51,003 bases of DNA from JAOAGA01 sp964540515 (GTDB taxonomy: Bacteria > CALINM01): assembly GCA_964540515.1 (NCBI GenBank), contig CAZIMS010000012.1, forward strand, positions 1-51,003, given 5' to 3'. Below, piece after piece: positions 1 to 8,515 of this stretch; positions within the stretch are counted from its first letter, which is position 1; the number at the start of each line of letters is the position of its first letter. A program made the translations under genes and the position numbers. The notes below the pieces were generated by a model. It saw nothing but the letters and a program-made list of their open reading frames with translations, was not told the DNA's origin and ran no database searches.

Positions 1-971
1 ATCTCATAGGCTCTTACAATCCTCATCTTAATATTAATAATAGGAGACCTTAAGGCCCTCTCTTCTGCTATAACCTTTTTCTTTAAATGAGATAGGTGTT
101 TTTTTGTTAAGTATTTTAGCTTTCCATAGTGCATTGCTATTATATTTCCTATATCCTCTTTTTTTTGCACTACAAGCTCAGCTGCTGCAGAAGGTGTAGG
201 TGCCCTCAAGTCTGCCACAAAATCGGCTATAGTAAAATCTGTCTCATGGCCTATGGCAGATATAATAGGTATCTTTGATCTGTAAATAGCATCGGCAACC
301 AACTCCTCGTTAAAGGCCCACAAATCTTCTAAAGTCCCTCCACCCCTTGCAAGTATTATTACATCAACCCTATCAAGAAATCTTTCGTTCATAAGATCAA
401 TAGCCGAAGCAATCTCTTCTTTAGCTCCTTCTCCCTGTACCTTAACAGGTACCACTATTATGTGCAGGTTATAATACCTTCTCTTTAGGATATTTAGGAT
501 ATCTTTAATAACCGCCCCCTTAGGAGAGGTTATTATGGCTATCCTTTGAGGAAGGAAAGGTAGTTTTTTCTTTCTATTCTCGTCAAAATAACCCTTTTTA
601 GACAGTTTCTCCTTTAACTCTTCATAGGCAAGCTTAAGAAGCCCAACACCTAAAGGCTCCATATAGCTTGCCATAAGCTGAAAATCACCTCTTGCAGTAT
701 ATAAACTCAATGTGCCTCTAACTATAACAGTCATCCCATCTTTTGGATTAAACTTGAGATTATTGTAAAATCCTCTAAACAAAACAACCCTTAACTGTGC
801 CTTCTCATCTTTAAGAGTAAAAAAAAGGTGATTGCCATAATTTTTAAGATTTGAGATCTCTCCTTTTACCCATATAGAAGGAAATGCCTCTTCCAAGACA
901 TCTTTAACGATTGACAGAATCTCTGAGACGGTAAAAATATTAATATTTTTATTAAATATCTCCTTAGCCAT
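1..971 (-). CDS. xseA: Exodeoxyribonuclease VII large subunit (partial, C-terminus missing)
   Basis: Reading the minus strand from an ATG at 971 gives an uninterrupted frame to the window edge, beginning MAKEIFNKNINIFTVSEILS. It contains the N-terminal OB-fold (IWVKGEISN, then GNHLFFTLKDE) and the catalytic-domain signatures IAIITSPKGAVIKDI, DVIILARGGGTLEDLWAFNEE and PIISAIGHETDFTIADFVAD. These are characteristic of XseA, which with XseB degrades single-stranded DNA to oligonucleotides. About 323 codons are present; the family usually has 400 to 450, so the coiled C-terminal part lies outside the window. There is no strong ribosome binding site. A TTGACT/GATAAT promoter lies just upstream and predicts a leader of about 11 nt. 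Confidence 0.93.
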   Translation of the reverse strand, partial: MAKEIFNKNINIFTVSEILSIVKDVLEEAFPSIWVKGEISNLKNYGNHLFFTLKDEKAQLRVVLFRGFYNNLKFNPKDGMTVIVRGTLSLYTARGDFQLMASYMEPLGVGLLKLAYEELKEKLSKKGYFDENRKKKLPFLPQRIAIITSPKGAVIKDILNILKRRYYNLHIIVVPVKVQGEGAKEEIASAIDLMNERFLDRVDVIILARGGGTLEDLWAFNEELVADAIYRSKIPIISAIGHETDFTIADFVADLRAPTPSAAAELVVQKKEDIGNIIAMHYGKLKYLTKKHLSHLKKKVIAEERALRSPIINIKMRIVRAYE

Positions 972-988
972 AGATTAACCTTGAAAAG

Positions 989-1017
989 ATTATCACTTAA
1001 CCAAAAAAATTAGTCAA
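989..1017 (-). promoter_or_regulatory. Sigma70-type promoter of xseA
   Basis: On the minus strand, TTGACT (1017-1012) and GATAAT (994-989) are separated by 17 bases. Transcription would begin near 982, only about 11 nt before the xseA ATG. Confidence 0.55.
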
Positions 1018-1370
1018 TACATCCATAATACCCTTTTTGTTATTACTGTCACGGGATATTGTCTATTAACTATAACGACATTACATAGTATACTCCCAAA
1101 TTTGCCGATATACAAAAAGGTCATTTTTTCGCTCCGCAAGTTTTTTTCACAGCTCTAAGCTCATTATATTACAAACTTCGAACTCACCCTTAGGGTTCAA
1201 ACAGCGAAGTTTGTTGACGCTCAATTCGCTAATAGCTAAAGGAAAAAAGCGTGCTTGATGTCGCTCAAAAACAACCTTCCTATCGACAAAATCTGGTATA
1301 TCATTAAACTTGACGCTCCTAAGTTAATTGGATAGACTTTATATTTAAAACTTATCTTAAGGAGACCCAT
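1018..1370. other. Intergenic region with an inverted repeat, no gene seen
   Basis: No convincing reading frame lies between xseA and the hydrolase gene. The stretch contains an inverted repeat: ACAAACTTCG at 1171-1180 and its exact complement CGAAGTTTGT at 1205-1214. Between them is a smaller ACCCT/AGGGT pair, so the whole could fold as a two-part hairpin. There is no T-tract, so it is not an obvious intrinsic terminator. A possible promoter for the downstream gene, TTGACG (1310-1315), 17-base spacer, TAGACT (1333-1338), lies at the right end. Confidence 0.4.
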
Positions 1371-2216
1371 ATGAGAGGGCCATTAAAGATTGGCAAGTTT
1401 GAGCTATTCTGGCTTAATGGTGGTGCCTTTGAGCTTGATGGTGGTGCTATGTTTGGGGTTGTTCCCAAGACACTTTGGTCTAAAAAATATCCCTCCGATG
1501 AGAATAATTATATACCAATGGTTTGCTATCCTATCCTTGTTAAAACTAATGGAGTAAACATCTTAATAGAGACAGGTCTTGGAAACAAGCTTACTGATAA
1601 ACAAAAACAGATATTTCGTTTAAAAGAAGAATGGAATATTCCAAAGGAGTTAAAAGAGATAGGATTAGAAAGAACAGATATTGACTATGTAATCATAACT
1701 CATTTTGATTTTGACCATAGTGGTGGAGCTGTAATGTTTAGAGACTCCAAAGAGTTAGAACTAACTTTTCCAAAGGCAAGATACCTAATTCAATCTCTGG
1801 AATGGCAGGATGTATTAAATCCCAATAGACGTTCTATCAACACCTTTTGGGAGATAAACTATAAAACATTAAAAGATACAGAAAATCTCATGCCCATTGA
1901 CGGTGAGTATGAGATTATTAAAGGTATTAAGACTATCCACACTGGTGGACACAATAGGGGACATCAAATCGTTATTATAGAGTCAGAAGGACATATGGCG
2001 ATACATTTAGGTGATCTACTACCTATGCATTCCCATTATAATCCTCTTTGGGTAATGGCTTATGATAACTTTCCATTAGAATCAATAAGGCAAAAAGAGT
2101 TTTGGGAAAATTATGCTTTAGAAAACAAGGCATGGCTAACCTTCTACCATGACCCCTTTGTTTTAGCTGGAAAGTTTAACGAAAAAGGGGAACTAATAGA
2201 AAGATTCAATAATTAA
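1371..2216 (+). CDS. Metallo-beta-lactamase-fold hydrolase (lactonase-like)
   Basis: The 281-residue protein has the metallo-beta-lactamase fold: ILIETGLG at about residue 64, the metal motif THFDFDHSGG at 110-119, a later His in TGGHNRGHQ, the Asp of HLGDLLP, and a final His in FYHDP. The size and layout match the quorum-quenching lactonase-like branch of the superfamily, but the substrate cannot be read from sequence. The metal motif is HxDxDH (His111, Asp113, Asp115, His116), with Asp replacing the second His of the classical HxHxDH; some family members do this. No signal peptide is seen, so it is probably cytoplasmic. A GGAGACC ribosome binding site precedes the ATG. The gene stands alone ahead of tRNA-Leu. 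Confidence 0.8.
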   Translation: MRGPLKIGKFELFWLNGGAFELDGGAMFGVVPKTLWSKKYPSDENNYIPMVCYPILVKTNGVNILIETGLGNKLTDKQKQIFRLKEEWNIPKELKEIGLERTDIDYVIITHFDFDHSGGAVMFRDSKELELTFPKARYLIQSLEWQDVLNPNRRSINTFWEINYKTLKDTENLMPIDGEYEIIKGIKTIHTGGHNRGHQIVIIESEGHMAIHLGDLLPMHSHYNPLWVMAYDNFPLESIRQKEFWENYALENKAWLTFYHDPFVLAGKFNEKGELIERFNN

Positions 2217-2255
2217 GACATAATTAGACAAAAGGGACCTCTTAAATAAAATTTA

Positions 2256-2284
2256 TTTTAATTTTCAAAAAAATAGCCTATAAT
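2256..2284 (+). promoter_or_regulatory. Possible promoter of tRNA-Leu and tig
   Basis: A perfect TATAAT at 2279-2284 ends 12 bases before the tRNA. Its -35 partner at the 17-base distance (TTTTAA, 2256-2261) is poor. Confidence 0.35.
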
Positions 2285-2296
2285 AAACAGATTATA

Positions 2297-2378
2297 GCGA
2301 GGATGGCGGAACTGGCAGACGCGCTGGGCTTAGAACCCAGTGGGTAACACCGTAGGGGTTCGACTCCCCTTCCTCGCA
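2297..2378 (+). tRNA. tRNA-Leu (anticodon TAG)
   Basis: The acceptor arms GCGAGGA (2297-2303) and TCCTCGC (2371-2377) pair fully and are followed by discriminator A at 2378. The anticodon stem CTGGG/CCCAG encloses CTTAGAA, giving anticodon TAG at 2331-2333. A long variable arm (TGGGTAACACCG) and the GGTTCGACTCC T-arm fit a class II leucine tRNA. CCA is not encoded. It sits 77 nt ahead of tig on the same strand. Confidence 0.95.
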
Positions 2379-2455
2379 TTACATTTTTTTATGATAAAAA
2401 TTAATTATAAAATCCAGAAAATGTTAAATCACAAAAGCATAAGATAGGAGGACAA

Positions 2456-3724
2456 GTGAACGTAGAGATAGTTGATTTAAGCTCGGTAAAAAAAAGGATT
2501 ATCGTTAAGTTTGAAAAAGAAGAGGTAGAGCCAGAAATAAAAAAAGAGCTCAAAGAGATCGCAAAAACAGCAAAATTAAAAGGTTTTAGACAAGGCAAAG
2601 CGCCTTTTCATTTAATAGAAAAGCTTTATACTAATGAGGCTCAATCAAGATATGCCGAGAGGATAATAAAAGCGACCCTATCGAAGATTATGGAAGAAAA
2701 TAACCTTGAGATCGCTACAAGACCAATTATTGAAAAAGAAGACTTTGAGAATAATGGCTTTCTCTATGAAGCCCTAATTGAGATTCATCCCTCTGTTGAG
2801 TTAAAAAGTTATAAAAATCTCGAGCTTAAGAAGGACAAAATCATTGCAACAGAAGAAGAGATATTAAAAAGAATAGAAGATTTAAGAAATAAACATGTAA
2901 TCTATGAAGATCTACCCGAAGATGAGTTAGCTAAAGAGGATAATATTGTAAACTTTGACGTCTTAAAATACCATCTTGAAGGAAAAGACTTGGGCACTTT
3001 AGTTAATCAACAAATTGATCTATCTTCAGATTCTATAATTAAGGATATAAAATCTGCCATTTTAGGCCTTAAAAAAGATGAAGAAAAGGAGTTTTCCTTT
3101 GTCTATTCTAATGAAGTGGAACAGGAAAGCTTAAGAGGCAAGTCAGTTAATCTAAAGATAAAAGTAACTGGCTTAAAAAAGAAGGCCTATCCTGACGATG
3201 AAAGCTTGGCAGTTAAGGTAGGTAAAGAAAATTTTAACTCATTAAAAGAAGAGATCTCCCAAAACATAATAGAAGGTAAGAAAAAGGACCAGGAAGAAAA
3301 ATTTAAAAAACTACTCTATTCAAAGATTTATGAGGAAAACCCCTTTGAGATACCTGAAGGGCTTAAAAACGAGGTTGCCTTAGATATGTTACAAAATTTT
3401 GTGAAAAACCTTGAACAATCAGGACTTGATGTTAAAAGTATGAATTTAGAATGGGATAAAATTTTTGAGAGCTACAAAGAGCAGGCTGAACATTTTTTAA
3501 TAAGACAATACATAATAAAGGCAATAAAAAAACAGGAAGGGATTGATGTTACCGAAGAAGAGATAAATAAGATTGCCCAAGAGAGGGCTGAAAAATCTTA
3601 TAGTAAAGATAAGGTTATTGAATTCTTTAGTACTCCAGAAGGCAGAAGAAGTTTATATCTTTCTGAATTAGAAAACAGGATATATAACTTTTTGCTTGAA
3701 AATAATAAGATTGTGGAGGAATAA
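2456..3724 (+). CDS. tig: Trigger factor chaperone
   Basis: The 422-residue protein is the ribosome-bound chaperone that receives nascent chains and has peptidyl-prolyl isomerase activity. Its ribosome-docking signature GFRQGKAP is at residues 43-50. A degenerate FKBP-like domain covers about 150-240, and the helical C-terminal chaperone arms follow. The length is normal for the family. It begins at GTG behind a good AGGAGG site. The stop codon directly abuts the clpP start, so tig, clpP and clpX form the common tig-clpP-clpX operon. Confidence 0.96.
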   Translation: MNVEIVDLSSVKKRIIVKFEKEEVEPEIKKELKEIAKTAKLKGFRQGKAPFHLIEKLYTNEAQSRYAERIIKATLSKIMEENNLEIATRPIIEKEDFENNGFLYEALIEIHPSVELKSYKNLELKKDKIIATEEEILKRIEDLRNKHVIYEDLPEDELAKEDNIVNFDVLKYHLEGKDLGTLVNQQIDLSSDSIIKDIKSAILGLKKDEEKEFSFVYSNEVEQESLRGKSVNLKIKVTGLKKKAYPDDESLAVKVGKENFNSLKEEISQNIIEGKKKDQEEKFKKLLYSKIYEENPFEIPEGLKNEVALDMLQNFVKNLEQSGLDVKSMNLEWDKIFESYKEQAEHFLIRQYIIKAIKKQEGIDVTEEEINKIAQERAEKSYSKDKVIEFFSTPEGRRSLYLSELENRIYNFLLENNKIVEE

Positions 3725-4309
3725 ATGCCCTATGCACCTATTGTTATAGAACAAACAGCTCGTGGAGAAAGGGCTTACGATATATACTCACGCCTTTTAA
3801 AAGATAGGATTATTTTTTTGGGGACCGCTATAGATGATGAGGTAGCAAACTTAGTTATAGCACAGATGCTTTTTTTAGAGTCCGAGGACCCAGAAAATGA
3901 TATATTTCTTTATATAAACTCACCAGGTGGTTATGTAACTGCTGGGCTTGCTATATATGACACAATGCAATATATCAAGCCTAAGGTTTCTACTATATGC
4001 GTAGGTCAGGCAGCAAGTATGGCAGCTATCTTATTGGCAGGAGGTGAAAAAGGCAAGAGATACTCCCTCCCCCATTCAAGGATATTAATACATCAACCCT
4101 TAGGTGGTGCTCAGGGACAGGCCAGTGATATAGCCATTCAAGCAAAAGAGATTTTAAGACTTAAAGACATACTACATCAAATACTTGTTAAACACACGAA
4201 TCAGTCCTTAGAGAGGATACAGATTGACTCAGATAGAGATTTTTATATGAATGCACAACAGGCTAAAGATTATGGTATAATAGATGAGGTAATATCAGAG
4301 AGAAAGTAA
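3725..4309 (+). CDS. clpP: ATP-dependent Clp protease proteolytic subunit
   Basis: The 194-residue protein is the serine peptidase barrel of the ClpXP and ClpAP proteases. The catalytic triad is visible: Ser98 in GQAASMAA, His123 in LIHQPLGG, and Asp172 in SDRDFYM. The N-terminal segment PIVIEQTARGERAYDIYSRL is typical of the processed form. The ATG follows the tig stop with no spacing, and its ribosome binding site (GGAGG) lies inside the last codons of tig. clpX follows 19 bases later, so the two partners are made together. Confidence 0.98.
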   Translation: MPYAPIVIEQTARGERAYDIYSRLLKDRIIFLGTAIDDEVANLVIAQMLFLESEDPENDIFLYINSPGGYVTAGLAIYDTMQYIKPKVSTICVGQAASMAAILLAGGEKGKRYSLPHSRILIHQPLGGAQGQASDIAIQAKEILRLKDILHQILVKHTNQSLERIQIDSDRDFYMNAQQAKDYGIIDEVISERK

Positions 4310-4328
4310 CATAAAAAGGAGTTTATTA

Positions 4329-5573
4329 GTGAGTAAAGATGATCTTAGATGTTCTTTTTGTGGTAAGAGGCAATCAGAAGTAAAGCAGCTCATTGCAGGA
4401 CCTAATATTTTTATCTGCAACGAGTGCGTTGATCTCTGTAATCAGATACTAAAGGAACAAGATGAGAGAGAAAGATTCAGTTTAAAGGAAGATCTTTATG
4501 TCCCCAAACCATCGGAGATAAAAAAGATTCTTGATGAGTATATAGTAGGACAAGATAGGGCAAAAAAGGTACTCTCTGTAGCAGTAAGTAACCATTACAA
4601 AAGGATACTATCAAAGGCTTCAGGAAAGAAGTTGGATGTGGAGTTGCAAAAAAGTAATATACTCCTTATAGGTCCAACAGGAACGGGAAAAACTCTTATA
4701 GCTCAGACCCTTGCCAAGATACTTAACGTACCCTTTGTCATTGCCGATGCAACCACCCTTACAGAAGCTGGTTATGTTGGTGAGGATGTAGAAAATATTA
4801 TACTTTACTTACTGCAAGCGGCAGATTTTGATATAGCCAGGGCACAGAAAGGGATAGTCTATATAGATGAAATTGATAAAATAGCAAGAAAGGGTGAAAA
4901 CCCATCTATTACAAGAGATGTTTCTGGAGAAGGTGTTCAACAGGCCCTTTTAAAAATATTAGAAGGTACAATAGCTAACGTTCCACCAAAAGGTGGAAGA
5001 AAACATCCTCAACAAGAATATATAAAGGTAGATACTACCGATATACTATTTATCTGTGGTGGTGCCTTTGTGGGACTTGAAAAAATAATTGAAAAGAGAA
5101 TCGGGTCTAAATCCTTAGGATTTACCGCTGAGGTTAAGTCAAAGGAAGAAAGACCCATTGGCAAGATACTTGAAGAAGTTCAACCTCAGGACTTACTTAA
5201 GTTTGGACTAATACCAGAGTTTGTAGGTAGAATACCTGTTGTCGCCACCTTTGAAGAGCTCAACGAAGAAGCAATGATTAGGATATTAACAGAACCGAAA
5301 AACTCTATCATCAAACAATACAAAGCCCTCTTTGATTTTGAAGGAGTCAATCTGAAGTTTACCGATGGCGCACTAAGAGCTATCGCAAAAGAGGCTATTA
5401 AGAGAGGTACAGGCGCAAGGGGTTTAAGGGCAATAATGGAAAATGCCATGCTTGACATAATGTATGAGATACCTAGCCAGAAAAACATCAAAGAATGCAT
5501 AATAAGTGAAGAAGTAATAACAAAAAATGAACAACCAATAATCTTATATGAAGAAACTCTCGAAACTGCATAA
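4329..5573 (+). CDS. clpX: ClpX, ATP-dependent unfoldase subunit of Clp protease
   Basis: This 414-residue AAA+ unfoldase feeds substrates to ClpP. The N-terminal zinc finger has Cys8, Cys11, Cys30 and Cys33. Walker A GPTGTGKT is at 115-122, the substrate-gripping pore loop GYVG at 148-151, and Walker B YIDEID at 178-183. GGRKHPQQ (the RKH loop) and the sensor-2 segment GTGARGLRAIMEN follow. It starts at GTG, preceded by AAAGGAG. No clear terminator follows; the next gene has its own promoter. Confidence 0.98.
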   Translation: MSKDDLRCSFCGKRQSEVKQLIAGPNIFICNECVDLCNQILKEQDERERFSLKEDLYVPKPSEIKKILDEYIVGQDRAKKVLSVAVSNHYKRILSKASGKKLDVELQKSNILLIGPTGTGKTLIAQTLAKILNVPFVIADATTLTEAGYVGEDVENIILYLLQAADFDIARAQKGIVYIDEIDKIARKGENPSITRDVSGEGVQQALLKILEGTIANVPPKGGRKHPQQEYIKVDTTDILFICGGAFVGLEKIIEKRIGSKSLGFTAEVKSKEERPIGKILEEVQPQDLLKFGLIPEFVGRIPVVATFEELNEEAMIRILTEPKNSIIKQYKALFDFEGVNLKFTDGALRAIAKEAIKRGTGARGLRAIMENAMLDIMYEIPSQKNIKECIISEEVITKNEQPIILYEETLETA

Positions 5574-5660
5574 GTTTCTGATATTTAATGATTTTTTGAA
5601 AAAAGATTAAACGCACCCTTTCAAAGTATTGAAAAATTTGAAAAAAACATTAAAAAATCC

Positions 5661-5689
5661 TTGACAATATTGTAAAGCCTTGCTATATA
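5661..5689 (+). promoter_or_regulatory. Strong sigma70-type promoter of the HU gene
   Basis: TTGACA (5661-5666), exactly 17 bases, TATATA (5684-5689). An AAGGAGGG ribosome binding site (5707-5714) follows before the ATG at 5720. Confidence 0.75.
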
Positions 5690-5719
5690 TAGACTAACTT
5701 TACAAAAAGGAGGGTAACA

Positions 5720-5989
5720 ATGACAAAAGCAGAATTAGTAGCAGCAATTGCAGGCAAGGCTGATATTTCAAAGGCAGCAGCAGAAAAGGCTCTTAATGGA
5801 TTTATGGAAGCTGTTAAGGAAGCACTTAAGAAAGGTGATAAGGTATCTCTCGTTGGCTTTGGCACTTTTGAGGTAGTAAAAAGAGCAGCCAGAAAGGGAA
5901 GAAACCCAAGAACAGGTCAAGAGATTAAGATTAAAGCTTCCAAGGCCCCAAAATTTAGACCTGGTAAAGCACTCAAAAAAGCTGTTTAA
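5720..5989 (+). CDS. hup: HU-family DNA-binding protein
   Basis: This 89-residue histone-like protein bends and compacts DNA as a dimer. It has the N-terminal helix pair starting MTKAELVAAIAGKADISKA, then VSLVGFGTFEVVKRAARKGRNP and TGQEIKIKASKAPKFRPGKALK. The DNA-binding arm RNPRTGQ and the closing FRPGKALK are diagnostic. It is more HU-like than the second family member in this window (24627-24902), which resembles IHF alpha. It has its own strong promoter and a near-consensus ribosome binding site, as expected for an abundant protein. A hairpin terminator follows. Confidence 0.95.
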   Translation: MTKAELVAAIAGKADISKAAAEKALNGFMEAVKEALKKGDKVSLVGFGTFEVVKRAARKGRNPRTGQEIKIKASKAPKFRPGKALKKAV

Positions 5990-6003
5990 TTGATAATTCT
6001 TTC

Positions 6004-6032
6004 TTGACAAAATTTAAAAAAGGGGGGATAAT
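6004..6032 (+). promoter_or_regulatory. Promoter of tRNA-Val, overlapping the hup terminator
   Basis: TTGACA (6004-6009), 17 bases, GATAAT (6027-6032). The -10 hexamer lies inside the terminator hairpin of hup. The predicted start is just ahead of the tRNA at 6052. Confidence 0.6.
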
Positions 6033-6047
6033 AATCCTCTCTTTTTT
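6016..6047 (+). terminator. Intrinsic terminator of hup
   Basis: A-rich/G-rich arm 6016-6029 pairs with 6034-6047 through 14 base pairs, two of them G-U, around an AATA loop. The 3' arm ends in six T residues. Confidence 0.7.
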
Positions 6048-6051
6048 ATTA

Positions 6052-6123
6052 GGGTGGTTAGCTCAGCGGGAGAGCATCGGCCTTACAAGCCGGGGGTCAT
6101 AGGTTCAAATCCTATACCACCCA
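6052..6123 (+). tRNA. tRNA-Val (anticodon TAC)
   Basis: Acceptor arms GGGTGGT (6052-6058) and ACCACCC (6116-6122) pair fully, with discriminator A at 6123. The anticodon loop CTTACAA gives TAC. The T-arm AGGTTCAAATCCT is canonical. CCA is not encoded. A second valine tRNA, anticodon GAC, is at 31258-31329. Confidence 0.95.
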
Positions 6124-6131
6124 TTCATAAA

Positions 6132-8422
6132 CTAACTTCCCAATAACTTTTTTCTTAAAAAGTTTCTTTTCGATAATAAAAGAATAGCCGAGACTAAGAT
6201 TATCAACGTAAAGGGAAACTTTATAAGATAAACAATTGGTACAATAAGTATAAGGCAAAAAGCTCTAAAGATTATGCTTCCTCTTATGATATCTGCAATA
6301 GCCGGTGAATGTTTATAATAGCTACTCACAAACTTTCTGCCTAAGCTATTGTTAAGCAAGTACTTATCCCTAAAGTTCCTTAAGACATCAATATGGGGAT
6401 GATAGGGGGTACCATAAGTAGCCGTGGCTATAAAACAATACTTCACAGTTGAGGAGCTTTTTTGCTCTACCTTAATGAAAGATTCGTTNNNNNNNNNNNN
6501 NNNNNNNNNNNNNNNNNNNNNNNNNNNNNNNNNNNNNNNNNNNNNNNNNNNNNNNNNNNNNNNNNNNNNNNNNNNNNNNNNNNNNNNNAACAATACTTCA
6601 CAGTTGAGGAGCTTTTTTGCTCTACCTTAATGAAAGATTCGTTAGAAAAATCAGAATAGATCCCCAGATTATTAAAAGCCCGTACTTTATAGTAGTAAAA
6701 TGAGGCAGATGTAAGATTATTGTCTATAAAGATAGTAACATCCTTACCGACAGTAGTCAGTTTCTTAAAGCTATTTAAACCATCCTGTCTCCAAATCTCA
6801 TAGCCATCTTCGTTTATAGTATTATCTTCCCAAGTAAGTTTAATGCCATTTTCAACCATAGTTGTAGTTAAGTTAGTGGGCTTATTTAAGGGTAACTGAA
6901 GATTTAGCTCAAGGGCCTCTGATTCTCCATTACCGTTATAGGCAAATAACTTATATGATACCCTATCCCCTTCTTGTAGAGATATGTTGTCCCTATACTC
7001 GGTGGTATCGCTACTTAAAATGGCTAAATTCTCAAATCCCCCATTTCTTAGATTTCTCTGGAGCTTATATCCCCACTCTGTTGAAGACAAATCAAACCAT
7101 TTAAGGTTAATGGGCTGATTTGCAACAAGCGGTTCCTTAAGTGAGAAGTTTTCTGGTTTTAAAGGTGGGAGTGAGTTTAAGGAGATAGTTAATGCTTTGT
7201 TAGCATTTAGTCTGCCGCCAGAAAATACAGGTAAACCATCAATTTTGTCGACAGATAATAAAATTCTTTCCTTTATCCCCTTGTATGATATAGAAGAATA
7301 ATTACTTAATAGAAGCCCTGCAACCCCAGAAACCATTGGTGCAGCCATAGAGGTGCCAGTCTCGTAAAAATAGGCTGATGAGTAGATTGTAAATCCAGGC
7401 GCTTTATAACTTTGAGTGCTGTATATATTACTACCAGAAGCAGCCAAATGAACAACATTTGTACCGTAGTTAGAATAACTTCCTAAAGAATCATATTGAT
7501 CAACTGCTGCAACTGAGATGAGATTTTCCAGTTTAAATGAAGCGGGGTAAATATTAATATTATTTAGATTGGAGCGGTTATTTCCTGCAGCGGACACAAC
7601 TAAAACATTATAATTTTTAGCATTTAATATGGCATCCCTAAGAGATGATATATTTGAAGTACCTTCTGGTGCCTCTAAACTTAGATTTATAACCTTAGCA
7701 CCCTTACTGATTGCATATTCAATTCCCTCTATTATATCGGAGACATATCCACTGCCTTTATTATCAAGTACTTTTATCGCCATTAACTTTACTGACCAGT
7801 TAATACCTGTAACACCCAAATTATTATCTCCAACAGCTCCTATTACCCCTGCCACATGAGTCCCGTGTGAACCCTTACCCTCTATATCATCATCCATTGG
7901 GTCATTATCATTATAGGCAAAGTCATATCCATAAAAGCCATTACTATCTTTCCACATATTATCTTTCAAATCAGGATGATTATAATCAATGCCCGTATCC
8001 AAAACTGCTATAACTATATTGCCTTTACCAGTTGTGTTATCCCACGCTTCTTCTGATTTAATTTTTTGATGATGCCATTGTTGATTAAAAAAGGTATCAT
8101 TGGGAGTTTTTGCTTTTCGGAAGATATAATTGGGCTCGGCGTACTCAACTTCTGGATTATTCTTATAAAAACTTATGGCTTCTTCCACAGTAATATCATC
8201 AGGTAACTTTATATGATGGATGTTTAGTTCTTGAAAACTTTTTTTAACCTTCCCTTTGGCTTCTCTGTGAATATAGGATGCCTTTGAGAAACTAACATCT
8301 TTCTTAAACTTAACCAATAACTCCCCTTCTTTATATTTCTTGATCTTTCTATCAAAACCATTGTCCGAAAAACCTGATAGAAACAAAAAGACTAGGGTTA
8401 TAAAAAGTATGAGCCTTTTCAT
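6132..8422 (-). CDS. Secreted subtilase (S8 serine peptidase) with fibronectin III repeats and C-terminal CFI-box segment; interrupted by a false N gap
   Basis: The gene spans the N gap at 6489-6588. Removing the Ns and one copy of the flanking 55-base duplicate deletes 155 bases and leaves one open frame of 711 codons plus stop (numbered from the ATG at 8422; a TTG one codon earlier is possible). Residues 1-20 are a signal peptide and an inhibitor I9-like propeptide follows. The triad is Asp142 (VLDTGIDYNHPDL), His186 (GSHGTHVAG) and Ser358 (TGTSMAAP). Two fibronectin III-like domains cover about 420-600. Next come CFIATATYGTPYHPHIDVLR (Cys611), matching the CFI-box domain, and one or two hydrophobic segments near the C-terminus. 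It is probably exported and held in a membrane by its C-terminus. No ribosome binding site is visible. Confidence 0.88.
6434..6488. repeat. Left copy of 55-base contig-end duplicate
   Basis: These 55 bases are identical to 6589-6643 on the other side of the N run. This is an assembly overlap, not a biological repeat. Confidence 0.9.
6489..6588. other. Assembly gap (100 N), probably spurious
   Basis: Exactly 100 Ns sit between two identical 55-base ends. Collapsing the overlap restores an intact subtilase frame, so no sequence appears to be missing. Confidence 0.9.
6589..6643. repeat. Right copy of 55-base contig-end duplicate
   Basis: Identical to 6434-6488; see the gap entry. Confidence 0.9.
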
Positions 8423-8433
8423 CAATGTTTTTT

Positions 8434-8463
8434 ATCATACCATTAAGAAATTATCAAAGACAA
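8434..8463 (-). promoter_or_regulatory. Possible promoter of the subtilase gene
   Basis: On the minus strand, TTGTCT (8463-8458), 18 bases, TATGAT (8439-8434). The ATG is only 11 bases beyond the -10 box, which predicts a leader of about 5 nt. Confidence 0.45.
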
Positions 8464-8480
8464 TAACCTACATCAAAAAG

Positions 8481-8507
8481 TTTACTATTTATTTTTTTTT
8501 GTATACT
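8481..8507 (+). promoter_or_regulatory. Possible promoter of lptF-lptG
   Basis: TTTACT (8481-8486), a short 15-base spacer, TATACT (8502-8507). The lptF GTG follows 8 bases after the -10 box, so the transcript would be leaderless or nearly so. Confidence 0.45.
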
Positions 8508-8515
8508 ATATCCTT

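Noticed and set aside
5186..5500. 104-codon frame on the minus strand inside clpX
   Set aside because: It is the opposite-strand shadow of clpX, which is clearly coding.
6434..6643. 55-base direct repeats considered as insertion-site duplications
   Set aside because: They end exactly at runs of 100 Ns at two unrelated places and have equal length, which points to assembly overlap.
6424..6659. Short plus-strand frames crossing the first N gap
   Set aside because: They exist only because Ns are read as open codons; the minus-strand subtilase explains the sequence.
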